From the NCBI RefSeq assembly GCF_947492965.1, contig NZ_CANLOZ010000001.1, positions 372,001 to 436,000 on the forward strand: a DNA stretch of 64,000 nucleotides, written 5' to 3'. Every line of letters begins with the position of its first letter. Positions within the stretch are counted from its first letter, which is position 1. A model generated the notes under the pieces. It had not been told where the DNA came from. It searched no databases and worked only from the letters and a program-made list of their open reading frames with translations. Made by a program: the position numbers and the translations under genes. Below, piece by piece: positions 26,322 to 35,919 of this stretch. Source of the stretch: an uncultured Aquimarina sp. GTDB lineage: Bacteria > Bacteroidota > Bacteroidia > Flavobacteriales > Flavobacteriaceae.

Positions 26322-29300
26322 TTAAGTGGCTGATGGTATCGGCATTTCGTCACTTTCATCACTTTCTAATTCTTCTTTTTCTTCCTGATTAAGTATTGGT
26401 GTAGTGCTTCTTTTTTTACTGAACCAAACTTTTACCTTGTGTACTATAAAGAATAAACATGGCACTATGATCAGTGTTAGGAAGGTTGCTATAATTAATC
26501 CATAGATTACTGCCCAGGCAAGAGGTCCCCAGAAAATCACATTATCACCACCAATATAAATTTTAGGATCAAAATTGGCGAATAAGGAGAAGAAATCTAT
26601 ATTAAATCCAACTGCTAATGGAATCAGACCTAATACGGTTGTAATAGCAGTAAGAATTACGGGTCTTAGACGTGCTCTTCCTCCTTTTACGATTAGTTTC
26701 ATTACCTCATCATTATCAAGATGTTCGTTTTCTGGAATATTGAGTTCTACCTTTTTGCGATCTATTAATAATTGTGTGTAATCTAGTAATACCACACCAT
26801 TATTCACTACAATTCCTGCCAATGATATGATTCCCATCATGGTCATCATGATTACGAATGCTGCTCCAGTGATCAGAATTCCACCAAATACTCCAATAAA
26901 GCTTAAGAAGATAGCAATCATGATAATAGTAGGTTTAGAAATAGAACTAAACTGGAAAATAAGGATCAACATAATAAGTCCTAATCCCGCAAAAAAGGCT
27001 CCCATTAAAAACTCCATTTGCTTGTTTTGCTCCTCGATCTGTCCTGTATAATTGATTTTAACACTGTTCGGTTTATCTTTAAAACTCGCCATCTCAGTTT
27101 CTATTTGTGCTACAATAGCTCCAGCATCAGTGTAACCAGGTTGTAATCCTGAATATACAGTTACCACTCTTTTGGTATCACGATGTTTGATCGCACTAAA
27201 TGAAGACGTATTCTTTTTAGAAGCTACCGCAGAAACTGGAATCTCTTTCAATCTTCCTGTTGCTTGATCTCTAAATGTGATATTCTGATTAAATAAAGCA
27301 CTAGTATTGTAGCGATCATTTTTATCAAAACGGACATAGATATCATAGTCTTCTCCATCTTTTTTATACACTCCAGCTTTCTCACCAAAAATGGAACGAC
27401 GTAATTGATTTCCAACCTGTCCGGCAGCAACTCCTAATTCACCTGCTTTTTGGCGATCAACAGCTACCTGCATAGCAGGTTTCCCTTTGTTAACATCAAT
27501 CTTTAGTTCTTCGATACCAGGAATGTTCTTTTCATTGATGAAATTTCTCATACGTTCTGCTACGTTGATCAACTCATCATAGTCTTTTCCTTCGATTTCG
27601 ATGTTTATGGGATATCCAGCTGGCGGACCTACGGCATCTTTTTCTACAGAAATGGCAACACCTGGATAGATTCCTTTCAATGCTTTTTGTACTTTGAATC
27701 GTAATTCTTCAGAGTCTTTTCCTTTTCTGAATTTAAACTCTCTCATAGCGGCAATGATTTTACCACGATGAGGCATTTCTGCACTACTACCACCATCTGT
27801 TTGTGGATTTCCTGCTCCTTCACCTACCTGTGATACGGCAGCTTCTACCAAGAAGTTGTGATCTTCGCCTTCGATATATTCTTCATCATTAATAATAGCG
27901 TATACACGATTTTCAATTTCCTTGGTAATTTTATTCGTTTTTTCGATATCCGTTCCTTGTGGATATTCGATATATACTATAATTTGATTGGGTGTATTAT
28001 CTGGGAAGAATTCTACCTTGGTTCGCTGACTTCCAACAGAAGCACCAAATGCTCCAAATACCACAAATAATAATAGGAATGTTCCGAAGACAAAAGCATA
28101 GGTTCTCCATCCTTTTAAGGCAAAAGAAAGAAAACGTTGGTAGGTGTTTTCTAACCAAGTTAAAATCCTTGTTTGGAAAAAAGTAGCCATTTTTTTTAAT
28201 AGATACTTGTAGATCCAGAACATGATCGCGGTAAAGATCATTAAGGTTCCAAGTCCTCTTGCTGGTCCACCAACAATCATGATAAATATTCCAAATCCAC
28301 CAAGAATCAAACTTAAGCGAATTAGTTGTTTTACAGTCAATTCTCTTTCACCTATATCCATAAATTTAGAAACGAGCATGGAATTGAAGAATATTGCCAC
28401 GAAAAGTGAAGATCCTAATACGACAGATAGTGTTATTGGGAAATAAATCATAAACTGCCCCATAACTCCAGGCCACATACCAAGTGGTACGAATGCCGCA
28501 ACTGTGGTTAATGTAGAAACAATTATAGGGAAGGCGATTTCACCAATTCCTTTTTTGGCAGCTTCAATACGAGACATACCTTCTTCTTCCATCAAACGAT
28601 ATACGTTTTCTACTACCACAATACCATTATCTACTAGCATTCCTAATCCCATAATTAGAGCAAAAAGAATCATCGTATTCATAGTATATCCTAATAGGGA
28701 TAGTACCATAAAGGATATAAACATAGACATCGGTATTGCAAAACCAACGAATAATGCATTTCTAAATCCTAAGAAAAACATTAAAACCCCTACAACCAGA
28801 ATAATCCCGAAAATGATATTGTTTACCAGGTCATCCACTTGATTAATGGTTTTGGTAGATTGGTCATTAGCAATACTGATATTTAGATCTGTTGGGAATA
28901 CATTTTCCTGCGCATCAGCTACTATCACTCTTATTTGATCAGCAGCTTCTACCATGTTTTTCCCAGAGCGTTTTTTTACCTCTAGCATTACTACATTATC
29001 ACCAAACTCTCGAGCATAAGTGGTTTTATCTTCTTCTTTAAAAGTAACTTTGGCAATATCTCTAAGGTAGACAGCTCCATCCTGAGATTTTACTACAAAA
29101 TTGTCTAGTTCTGAAGGTTGATCTATTTCACCAAGAATTCTGATAGTTCTTCGCTGTCCACTGGTAATCATATTTCCTGCAGACATAGTGATATTACCAT
29201 TTCTAATGCTATTCAAGACATCATCAAAGCTCACCTTTGCTGCCATCATTTTATAGATATCTACAGCTACTTCTACTTCTTTTTCCTGCGCACCTCTAAT

Positions 29301-29870
29301 ATCTACCCCTTTGATTTCTTTTAGATCTTCAATCTCATCCTCTAGATATTCTCCAAACTGTTTTAACTTATCAACTGGATAATCTCCAGTGATGTTGATA
29401 TTCATGATTGGAGTTTCCTCTGAGATACTTAAGTCGAAAACATTTGGTTCTACCTTGGCACCATTAAAGGTTGGCCAATCTTCATTAGATTTTTCAGAGT
29501 CTACTTCGTCTTTTACCTTTTGTTTAGCTTCCGCAACCGTAAATTTCTCTTCAAATTCTACTGTGATGATTCCATAATCCTCCTGCGAAGTGGATACGAT
29601 TTCTACTACACCTCCAAGGTTCTTTAGCTTATCTTCTAGCGGATCGACAATTAATCGCTCTATATCTTCCGAGGTATTTCCTGGATATGGAACGCTAATG
29701 TATATTTTAGTTTCATTAATTTCTGGGAAATTCTCTCTTGGCATCGAGAAATATGCCGATAACCCAAGAACAAAGAAAATCGCCATCATCACATAGATGG
29801 TTGTTGGGTTGTCGATGGCCCAAGACGATAATCTAAATTCTTTATCTACTTTTTTCTTATTTACTTCCAT
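26322..29870 (-). CDS. RND-family efflux permease (AcrB type)
   Basis: 1182 residues. It has twelve core membrane helices in two six-helix halves, two large periplasmic loops (about 55-340 and 640-920) and the helix-4 motif GLGMLVDNGIVVVEN, which carries the first Asp of the proton relay. It is about 130 residues longer than typical HAE-1 pumps; the extra length includes additional hydrophobic segments between the halves (about 505-560) and a charged C-terminal tail. It would export drugs or other amphiphiles across the inner membrane using protons. It is the last gene of the tetR-tolC-adaptor-RND operon (6-bp gap) and is followed by a terminator. Substrate unknown. Confidence 0.93.
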   Translation of the reverse strand: MEVNKKKVDKEFRLSSWAIDNPTTIYVMMAIFFVLGLSAYFSMPRENFPEINETKIYISVPYPGNTSEDIERLIVDPLEDKLKNLGGVVEIVSTSQEDYGIITVEFEEKFTVAEAKQKVKDEVDSEKSNEDWPTFNGAKVEPNVFDLSISEETPIMNINITGDYPVDKLKQFGEYLEDEIEDLKEIKGVDIRGAQEKEVEVAVDIYKMMAAKVSFDDVLNSIRNGNITMSAGNMITSGQRRTIRILGEIDQPSELDNFVVKSQDGAVYLRDIAKVTFKEEDKTTYAREFGDNVVMLEVKKRSGKNMVEAADQIRVIVADAQENVFPTDLNISIANDQSTKTINQVDDLVNNIIFGIILVVGVLMFFLGFRNALFVGFAIPMSMFISFMVLSLLGYTMNTMILFALIMGLGMLVDNGIVVVENVYRLMEEEGMSRIEAAKKGIGEIAFPIIVSTLTTVAAFVPLGMWPGVMGQFMIYFPITLSVVLGSSLFVAIFFNSMLVSKFMDIGERELTVKQLIRLSLILGGFGIFIMIVGGPARGLGTLMIFTAIMFWIYKYLLKKMATFFQTRILTWLENTYQRFLSFALKGWRTYAFVFGTFLLLFVVFGAFGASVGSQRTKVEFFPDNTPNQIIVYIEYPQGTDIEKTNKITKEIENRVYAIINDEEYIEGEDHNFLVEAAVSQVGEGAGNPQTDGGSSAEMPHRGKIIAAMREFKFRKGKDSEELRFKVQKALKGIYPGVAISVEKDAVGPPAGYPINIEIEGKDYDELINVAERMRNFINEKNIPGIEELKIDVNKGKPAMQVAVDRQKAGELGVAAGQVGNQLRRSIFGEKAGVYKKDGEDYDIYVRFDKNDRYNTSALFNQNITFRDQATGRLKEIPVSAVASKKNTSSFSAIKHRDTKRVVTVYSGLQPGYTDAGAIVAQIETEMASFKDKPNSVKINYTGQIEEQNKQMEFLMGAFFAGLGLIMLILIFQFSSISKPTIIMIAIFLSFIGVFGGILITGAAFVIMMTMMGIISLAGIVVNNGVVLLDYTQLLIDRKKVELNIPENEHLDNDEVMKLIVKGGRARLRPVILTAITTVLGLIPLAVGFNIDFFSLFANFDPKIYIGGDNVIFWGPLAWAVIYGLIIATFLTLIIVPCLFFIVHKVKVWFSKKRSTTPILNQEEKEELESDESDEMPIPSAT

Positions 29871-29876
29871 AAGATG

Positions 29877-31043
29877 TTAGTTTATAATTTCTACTTTCTG
29901 ACCATCCTTAACACTTCTTGCTCCTTCACTAATGATATCATCACCATTCGTGATTCCTTCAAGAATTTCGATATAATCTCCTTGAGTTTTTCCTGTTTTT
30001 ACGATAGTACGTTTTGCTTCGGCGATGTTTTTTGCATCTTTTCCAGAAGTTACATAAGCATACTGATCTCCCTCTGCATTTTCTGAGATAATACTTTGTG
30101 GAATTAAAATCGCTTTTTCGCTCGTGTAATCGTTGATCTGAACTTTGGCAGTAAGATTAGGTTTGATAATCCCATCTTTATTAGGAACTGCTACTTCTAC
30201 TGTAAACGAACGGTTATTTGGATTGATGTAGTTTCCTACCTGACGAATTTTTGTATCGATCGTTTTTCCTAAAACTGGAAAATGTACTTTCGTTTCTTTT
30301 CCTTTCACAATACTAGAAATATAACTTTCTGGAACTTCTACTTCTATATACATATCGTCTAGGTTTACAATACGGATCAATTGTGATTGTCCAGGAGCAA
30401 CCACACTTCCTTGCTCAGTAATTACATCATCCACAATACCAGAAAATGGAGCGGTTACGGTAGCTTTAGCTAATTGACGTTTCATTTGATCTACACCATT
30501 CTTCGAAGACTCATAGTTTGTTTTGGCTTGAAGGTACTGAATCTCGGAACCTATTTTTTGCTCCCACAACTTTTTCTGACGTTCATAGGTTGTTTTAGCT
30601 AATTCTGCTTGCACTTCCATTTGTGCTACTTGTTGGCTAAGACCTCCATCATCAATTCTTGCAAGAACCTGACCTTTGGAAACTCTTTGTCCTTCTTTAA
30701 CTAAAACTCTTACTAGTGTTCCCGCAGCTTCAGGATACAACACAATGTTCTTTTTAGTTTCTACACTTCCTTGTAATTCTAAATAGTGGTTAAATAAAGT
30801 GTCTTTGGCGGTAATGGTTGTTACTAAAGGTAATTTTTTGATGCTGTCTAAGGATGCAATAGCTTCATCTAGTTGCTTTAGTTTGTTCGCAATTTCCTGC
30901 TGCTCTGTTACGATCTCGCTTCTCTTTGCTCTAATCGCAGTTAAATCTCCGTCTTCGATAACTTTTTCTATAGACGTTCCATCTTTTTGTCCGCAAGAGG
31001 CAATAAGAAGGGATACTGAGAATATGATAAGTATTTTTTTCAT
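29877..31043 (-). CDS. RND efflux periplasmic adaptor lipoprotein
   Basis: 388 residues with a lipoprotein signal (LLIASC, Cys about 17). The order is that of membrane-fusion proteins: an N-terminal helix, a lipoyl half-motif (GQVLARIDDGG), an alpha-hairpin (about 130-185), the second lipoyl half (VTAPFSGIVDDVITEQGSVV), a beta-barrel domain and a membrane-proximal domain ending in DGQKVEI. It links the RND pump to the outer-membrane channel. It sits 6 bp from the pump gene and 8 bp from the tolC-like gene. Confidence 0.94.
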   Translation of the reverse strand: MKKILIIFSVSLLIASCGQKDGTSIEKVIEDGDLTAIRAKRSEIVTEQQEIANKLKQLDEAIASLDSIKKLPLVTTITAKDTLFNHYLELQGSVETKKNIVLYPEAAGTLVRVLVKEGQRVSKGQVLARIDDGGLSQQVAQMEVQAELAKTTYERQKKLWEQKIGSEIQYLQAKTNYESSKNGVDQMKRQLAKATVTAPFSGIVDDVITEQGSVVAPGQSQLIRIVNLDDMYIEVEVPESYISSIVKGKETKVHFPVLGKTIDTKIRQVGNYINPNNRSFTVEVAVPNKDGIIKPNLTAKVQINDYTSEKAILIPQSIISENAEGDQYAYVTSGKDAKNIAEAKRTIVKTGKTQGDYIEILEGITNGDDIISEGARSVKDGQKVEIIN

Positions 31044-31051
31044 GAGTATGT

Positions 31052-32473
31052 CTAGTTATTTGGTGTATTAAGTATTGTTTCTAGTTTGGCTTTGTTGTTT
31101 ATAATGGTAAGCATCGCTTGTAGTACTTCTTGTTGTACACTGTATAATTGTAATTGTGCTTGCCTTAATTCAAAACTCGAAGCCAATCCTTCGGTATATT
31201 TGATTTGATTTTTATTTTCTATTCTTTCAGCTAAAGAAAGATTCTGTTTTGATGTTTCATACGTTTCTAAAGAAAGTTGATAATCGCTTACTGTAGAATT
31301 GTACTGAAGTTGGATTTGTTGTTGTGCTTCTATAAAAGAGGTATTCGCTTGCTCAAAAGCAATTCTTGCTCTTTGTGTTTTAGCACTTCTTCCTAAGGAA
31401 CTGAAAATTGGAATGTTTAGACTAACTCCCAAAATAGAAGATTGAAACCAGCGCTGATCATTTTCTAAAAATGTAAATGAATCACTATTTGCTTGTGTAC
31501 CATAATTTACAAAAGCCGATAATGTTGGTAAAGCTCTACTTTTTTCTAATTTAAGTTCTAATCTTCGCTGTTCAGTTAACAGATATCCCAATCGGTAATC
31601 GATATTGTTTTCAATAACAAATGGTTTTAAACCAACAGAATTGTCTATGTTTTTAGTTGTTAGACTATCCAAATTATCTGACAATACTGTATTAGAATCT
31701 ACATCAACTCCGATAGTAAGATTAAACATTTGCAAAGCTATTTTTGCTAGCCTTTCTGCATTGTTCAACTGATTTGTAATTTGTAATAAGGTAATCTGAA
31801 GTTGTTCTACATCTTCTTCTTCGGCTAGGCCGTTTTCAAATACCTTTTTTCTTTCTTCATAGTTCTTTTCTAAAGCAGCTTTGTTATTCTGAAGAATCTT
31901 TACACTTTCATCCGATACCAAGACACTTCCGTAAGCGTTGATCACACTTTCACGAACATTAAGTTGGGTTTTTTCTTGTGAATCATTGCTGTATTGTAAA
32001 AAGCTTTTAGCAGCCTCTAGACCTACAAGGTAAGACCCATCAAAAAGTAATTGCGATAAGGTGGCACTAGCAGTAAGTTGTTGTTTGGTTCCAAATACTA
32101 CTGGAATGAAACCTTCCAGAGGATCTGGAGAGCCGTTTGCGGTTAAATCAAAAAATTCTTCTACAGTATTAATGGTACTTTCTCTATTGTCAAAAGCAGA
32201 GGCTGGTAATAAAGAAACTGGTTGCTTTAATTGATTTTGGTAATCAATAGCTGCATTAATTTGCGGTAAACCGGTGGCGGTTGTTTCCCATTTCTGTTTA
32301 AGTGCTTTAGCTACATCACGTCTGGCATTGATGGATTGATAACTATTTTCCAAAGCAAACTCTATAGCTTCGTCTAAGCTAAATGAATATTGTGAAGAAG
32401 CAGGAGTCTGCTGTGCAAAAGAAAATGTTATGAATAAGCTAAAGAAACATAAGGACCAAAGGTTGTTTCTCAT
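31052..32473 (-). CDS. TolC-family outer-membrane efflux channel
   Basis: 473 residues with a signal peptide ending near SFAQ. The protein is mostly long amphipathic helices in two homologous halves (about 35-250 and 260-470), starting with YSFSLDEAIEFALENSY and containing LGVSLNIPIFSSLGR, which are typical of outer-membrane efflux proteins. It would form the trimeric tunnel of the tripartite pump encoded by the next two genes. It follows the tetR gene by 3 bp. Confidence 0.94.
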   Translation of the reverse strand: MRNNLWSLCFFSLFITFSFAQQTPASSQYSFSLDEAIEFALENSYQSINARRDVAKALKQKWETTATGLPQINAAIDYQNQLKQPVSLLPASAFDNRESTINTVEEFFDLTANGSPDPLEGFIPVVFGTKQQLTASATLSQLLFDGSYLVGLEAAKSFLQYSNDSQEKTQLNVRESVINAYGSVLVSDESVKILQNNKAALEKNYEERKKVFENGLAEEEDVEQLQITLLQITNQLNNAERLAKIALQMFNLTIGVDVDSNTVLSDNLDSLTTKNIDNSVGLKPFVIENNIDYRLGYLLTEQRRLELKLEKSRALPTLSAFVNYGTQANSDSFTFLENDQRWFQSSILGVSLNIPIFSSLGRSAKTQRARIAFEQANTSFIEAQQQIQLQYNSTVSDYQLSLETYETSKQNLSLAERIENKNQIKYTEGLASSFELRQAQLQLYSVQQEVLQAMLTIINNKAKLETILNTPNN

Positions 32474-32476
32474 AAT

Positions 32477-33076
32477 TTATGGTTGTTTTAATAGATTGTT
32501 TAAAATTTTTAAGCCTTTTTCTGTGGCAATACCGCGTACGTGGTATTCTAAGTAATCAGTCATTAATTTAGCAACTGGAAATTTATGGATGGGGAACATC
32601 TCTTGATCTTTGATGCCTGTCATTCCCATAAAATAGAGTCTGGAAATTGTTTCAACATCAATATTATCTCTAAAAACTCCAGTTCGTATTCCTCTTTCTA
32701 AATTGTCGATTACACATTCCTGCATCGTATCAAATTGTCGAACTTTAAGGCTGCTATGAATTTTTGGATAGTATTTCTGAAGTTGATATTGAGGAGATGT
32801 TTTTTCACCTTTTAAATGGTGCATTACAAAAGCCTTGATAGCATATAGTTCCTCAATCGGTTCTTTATTTTCTTCTAAAATAGCATCGATTCCATCGCTA
32901 ACCGTACAGAACAAATGATCGGTTGTGGCTTCAACTAACTTTGTTTTATTCTGAAAATGCGCATAGATAGTTTTCTTAGAAATTCCCATTTCCGAAGCAA
33001 GATCATCCATTGTAACACTCTTAAAACCTAGGTTTAAGAACATGTCATTCGCTTTTTCTATTATTTTTTCCTTCAT
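32477..33076 (-). CDS. TetR/AcrR-family transcriptional regulator
   Basis: 199 residues. An N-terminal helix-turn-helix (about 20-45, MDDLASEMGISKKTIYAHF) is followed by a helical ligand-binding domain that is specific to each member. It is the first gene of the efflux operon, so it probably represses its own operon and is released by a pump substrate. A perfect 10-bp-arm inverted repeat (33112-33141) and a -7 box (33100-33107) lie directly upstream and fit that model. Confidence 0.92.
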   Translation of the reverse strand: MKEKIIEKANDMFLNLGFKSVTMDDLASEMGISKKTIYAHFQNKTKLVEATTDHLFCTVSDGIDAILEENKEPIEELYAIKAFVMHHLKGEKTSPQYQLQKYYPKIHSSLKVRQFDTMQECVIDNLERGIRTGVFRDNIDVETISRLYFMGMTGIKDQEMFPIHKFPVAKLMTDYLEYHVRGIATEKGLKILNNLLKQP

Positions 33077-33099
33077 ATGGGGTTTACTTAATTACTGTG

Positions 33100-33107
33100 C
33101 AAATGTA
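33100..33107 (-). promoter_or_regulatory. Putative -7 box of the efflux operon (TACATTTG)
   Basis: Full match to TAnnTTTG on the minus strand, 23 bp before the tetR ATG. The neighbouring inverted repeat covers the region between this box and the -33 position. Confidence 0.6.
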
Positions 33108-33111
33108 CATG

Positions 33112-33141
33112 AGGAAACTTTAAAAACATTAAAAGTTTCCT
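33112..33141. promoter_or_regulatory. Probable TetR operator: inverted repeat AGGAAACTTT-N10-AAAGTTTCCT
   Basis: Two perfect 10-bp arms (33112-33121 and 33132-33141) are separated by 10 bp, placing the half-sites two helical turns apart. The site sits over the spacer/-33 region of the efflux promoter, where a bound repressor would block RNA polymerase. A third partial copy (AAGTTTC) follows at 33143. Assignment to the adjacent TetR protein is inference from position and symmetry. Confidence 0.65.
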
Positions 33142-33231
33142 AAGTTTCACAATTTTTTAACACTGATCTAACATGAATCGTCATTTTAGAGGGCTGAACT
33201 GTTGTTATTTTTGTTTTTTTTAAGTACAACG

Positions 33232-33262
33232 AAAAAGGCTGTCCAATTTGGACAGCCTTTTT
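33232..33262 (-). terminator. Terminator after the 295-residue lipoprotein gene
   Basis: AAAAAGGCTGTCC and GGACAGCCTTTTT form a 13-bp stem with a short loop and T-runs on both strands, 23 bp after the minus-strand gene. Confidence 0.85.
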
Positions 33263-33284
33263 AACAAGATCTTAGTTCTTATAA

Positions 33285-34172
33285 TTAATTATAAAGCTTT
33301 TTTCGGAATCTAGTATAAGCTCTGAAACTTCCTGTAGAAGATTGGTTACGTACTACGCGCAGTCGTCTTCCGTATCTTCTTTCAGGACTAAAAGGAGGCC
33401 AGCTTGGATCTACAATATGCACAGTCCAGTAACTGGAATTCCATATACCATTTTCAAGCTCTACTTCTTTTCTTAGCTGCCATGTATCAATATATCTGTA
33501 GAATTTTACAATAGTTTGTCCGCAAATGACATTTGTCCAGGTAAAAGCTTCGTTTAATTTTCTCCAGTTACCTCCAAATACCGATTGTCTGGTATTATTA
33601 GTCCAGGTTTGTGAGTCACAGAATTCTATATAATCAGGGTTTGAATTCAAAGGAACCTGACAACGTTGGCTTCTAAAGGTGTTCTCAGATTCATTATAAC
33701 AACTACTGCTTTTTTCAAAGATTTCTTCATAGTTATTATCCAGGATCTCTACCTTTTTTAAAGAAGAGTCCATTGTTCTACCAGATTCTTGGAAAGCATC
33801 GTAACCAGCTGCTTTAGCTAATGCTTCAGGAATCGCTACATCTTGGTCAGTGAGTTCTATAAATAATTCGAAAGGAGAATGATTTTCCATTTCTATCATC
33901 AGTTCCTCGTTTTTTAAAAGGTCATAATCATACAGTTTAATAAGTTGAAATATTTCATACTCATTATCATTTTCATCACCAATTTCAAAGAGCTTTACAT
34001 CCAATCCATTTTTCTGTATATGAGCAATTTCTCTTGATTTTGGAAGTATATCATCATTAAGTTCTCCAATTAGATCCTGTTCCGAACTGGATTCAGATTG
34101 TGGTTTCTCACAAGAATATGCAATAATCATTGTGAGCATTAGGGCTAAAGTTTTAAAAGTGATTTTTTTCAT
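33285..34172 (-). CDS. Hypothetical lipoprotein
   Basis: 295 residues from the ATG at 34172 (MKKITFKTLALMLTMIIAYSCEKP), with a clear lipoprotein signal and Cys near 21. The longer frame (from 34199) is rejected because it would overlap the -7 box at 34199-34206. The body has an acidic helical first half and a Trp/Arg-rich, beta-looking second half with several Cys (CYNES, CQVP, CDSQTW, CGQTI) and a C-terminus rich in Arg. No family recognised. It stands alone between two terminator/promoter regions and diverges from the polyprenyl synthase gene. Confidence 0.7.
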   Translation of the reverse strand: MKKITFKTLALMLTMIIAYSCEKPQSESSSEQDLIGELNDDILPKSREIAHIQKNGLDVKLFEIGDENDNEYEIFQLIKLYDYDLLKNEELMIEMENHSPFELFIELTDQDVAIPEALAKAAGYDAFQESGRTMDSSLKKVEILDNNYEEIFEKSSSCYNESENTFRSQRCQVPLNSNPDYIEFCDSQTWTNNTRQSVFGGNWRKLNEAFTWTNVICGQTIVKFYRYIDTWQLRKEVELENGIWNSSYWTVHIVDPSWPPFSPERRYGRRLRVVRNQSSTGSFRAYTRFRKKLYN

Positions 34173-34198
34173 GTGTAAATGGTTTATTTTGTTTACCA

Positions 34199-34206
34199 CA
34201 AAGCTA
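34199..34206 (-). promoter_or_regulatory. Putative -7 box (TAGCTTTG)
   Basis: Full match to TAnnTTTG on the minus strand, 26 bp before the lipoprotein ATG at 34172; it decides that start over the longer frame. Confidence 0.55.
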
Positions 34207-34339
34207 TTTTGAGTATAATTTTTGGATGTCCGAAAACTTTTACATTCAAAATATTAGGACATATTTAATGTGTATAGGATCTCAATTTCAAGAATTATTT
34301 TTTTAATTTTTATTATACCTTAGCACAAAAATTCATTCA

Positions 34340-35314
34340 GTGCATACCATTTCCGATTACCAAAAATATTTTTTAGATTATTTATCAGAGAATACGATAC
34401 AAAAAGAACCTAAGAATCTCTATGAACCTATTTCTTATATACTAACATTAGGAGGTAAAAGACTTAGGCCTGTTTTGGTATTGATGAGCTGCGAAATTTT
34501 TGGAGGTTCATACGAAAAAGCTTTAGATGCAGCTTTGGCAATAGAGGTTTTTCATAATTTTTCTTTAGTGCATGATGATATCATGGATGATGCTCCGCTG
34601 AGAAGGGGAAAAGAAACGGTTCATGAAAAATGGGATGTAAATACAGGGATTCTTTCTGGTGATGCTATGTTGATCAATGCATATCAACTTTTCGAAAATT
34701 ATGAAGGAGATATTTTTAGACAGTTAGCTCAGTTGTTTTCAAAAACAGCGATTGAAGTTTGTGAAGGACAGCAGTACGATATTGATTTCGAAACACGAGA
34801 TGATGTTACTATTCCTGAGTATTTAAAAATGATTGAATATAAGACAGCAGTTTTAGTTGCGGCGGCTATGAAAATGGGAGCTATTATAGCTGAAGCTTCT
34901 GACACTTGTAGATCATCTGTTTATGATTTTGGACGATTATTAGGAATTGCATTTCAATTACAAGATGATTATTTGGATGCTTTTGGAGATCCAGAGACTT
35001 TTGGAAAACAAGTAGGGGGCGATATTATTGAGAATAAAAAAACCTTTTTGTATTTGAAAGCGATAGAAAAAGGGGATGATAGTCTAAAGAAACAATTAGA
35101 AGGGTTGTTTTCATTGCATCCAGAAAATCCTTCAGAAAAGATTCAAACAGTTAAAGGGATTTTTGAAACAACTGGTGCTAAGGAAAGTACAAGACAGGAA
35201 ATTGAGAAATACACCAAAATGGCTTTTGATGTATTAGAAGGTTTGTCAATTTCGGATGACAAAAAGAAAGTCTTGGAGACTTTTGGTAAACAGCTAATGA
35301 ATAGAACTGTATAA
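34340..35314 (+). CDS. Polyprenyl (farnesyl/geranylgeranyl-type) diphosphate synthase
   Basis: 324 residues, starting at a GTG (34340); the first in-frame ATG is near residue 48 and would delete conserved sequence including GGKRLRP. The two Asp-rich motifs DDIMD and DDYLD bind Mg-diphosphate, and GKQVGGDI and KT in YKTAVLVAAA are family features. The enzyme adds isopentenyl diphosphate to an allylic diphosphate. Chain length cannot be read with certainty. It fits with the mevalonate genes at 44.9-48.6 kb. A weak -7 candidate (TACCTTAG) lies upstream. Confidence 0.93.
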   Translation: MHTISDYQKYFLDYLSENTIQKEPKNLYEPISYILTLGGKRLRPVLVLMSCEIFGGSYEKALDAALAIEVFHNFSLVHDDIMDDAPLRRGKETVHEKWDVNTGILSGDAMLINAYQLFENYEGDIFRQLAQLFSKTAIEVCEGQQYDIDFETRDDVTIPEYLKMIEYKTAVLVAAAMKMGAIIAEASDTCRSSVYDFGRLLGIAFQLQDDYLDAFGDPETFGKQVGGDIIENKKTFLYLKAIEKGDDSLKKQLEGLFSLHPENPSEKIQTVKGIFETTGAKESTRQEIEKYTKMAFDVLEGLSISDDKKKVLETFGKQLMNRTV

Positions 35315-35412
35315 ATAGAAAGACCTGATCAGAAAATCAGGTCCACGCTTGGTTTGAGGCAAAAAAACACTGCGTAATAAGGTTAATAAAATTGTAATAG
35401 GTATAAGTTTTA

Positions 35413-35757
35413 TTAACTCCTTTTATTTTTAGTAATCTTGATCGAGTCAAAAGTAAAATCAGAGTTCGCCGTAAAGTTTTCTCCAGTTTTTACATTCATA
35501 AACTTCCACTGATATCCTTTTTCTGTTTCTTGCACATCAGATCTAGCTATAGAGGATATAGGAACACCAAGATAGTTTTGGATAATAGTATTGATTTTTG
35601 TGTTTATTTCTCCACTAACATTATTTTGTGATGATGCTTGGGTAGCTATATTCTTAGAAGTAGTTACTTTTACTTCTTTAGTTTTTAGTGTTTCTTTAGA
35701 ACCTGAACAGCTTACTGCTGCAAATCCTAAGAAAACTATAAGTAGTTTTGCTTTCAT
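35413..35757 (-). CDS. Small lipoprotein, paralogue A
   Basis: 114 residues with a lipoprotein signal (FAAVSC, Cys about 17). After a Ser/Thr/Lys-rich linker comes a conserved block, INTIIQNYLGVPISSIA, then GYQWKFMNVKTG and a beta-rich end. The same block occurs in the lipoprotein at 36550, so the two are paralogues. No known family is recognised. It would be anchored in the outer or inner membrane facing the periplasm. A -7 box lies 19 bp before its start. Confidence 0.65.
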   Translation of the reverse strand: MKAKLLIVFLGFAAVSCSGSKETLKTKEVKVTTSKNIATQASSQNNVSGEINTKINTIIQNYLGVPISSIARSDVQETEKGYQWKFMNVKTGENFTANSDFTFDSIKITKNKRS

Positions 35758-35776
35758 AATGAGTTTGTTTCTTGTA

Positions 35777-35784
35777 CAAATGTA
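35777..35784 (-). promoter_or_regulatory. Putative -7 box (TACATTTG) of the 114-residue lipoprotein gene
   Basis: Full match to TAnnTTTG on the minus strand, 19 bp before the ATG. Confidence 0.5.
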
Positions 35785-35919
35785 TTGTTAAACCGTATTT
35801 TTTTTATGGTTTAAGTGTGTTTTAAAAATGAAAAATTAGATAATTTGTTGGATTCATCGATGAAATGCAAACGCTACAGAGTAAAAAAAGAAGTAATTGT
35901 TAATTGTATTAAAGTGAAG

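Noticed and set aside
35322..35343. Hairpin GACCTGAT...ATCAGGTC after the polyprenyl synthase gene
   Set aside because: The stem is good but no T-run follows on either strand, so I do not call it an intrinsic terminator.
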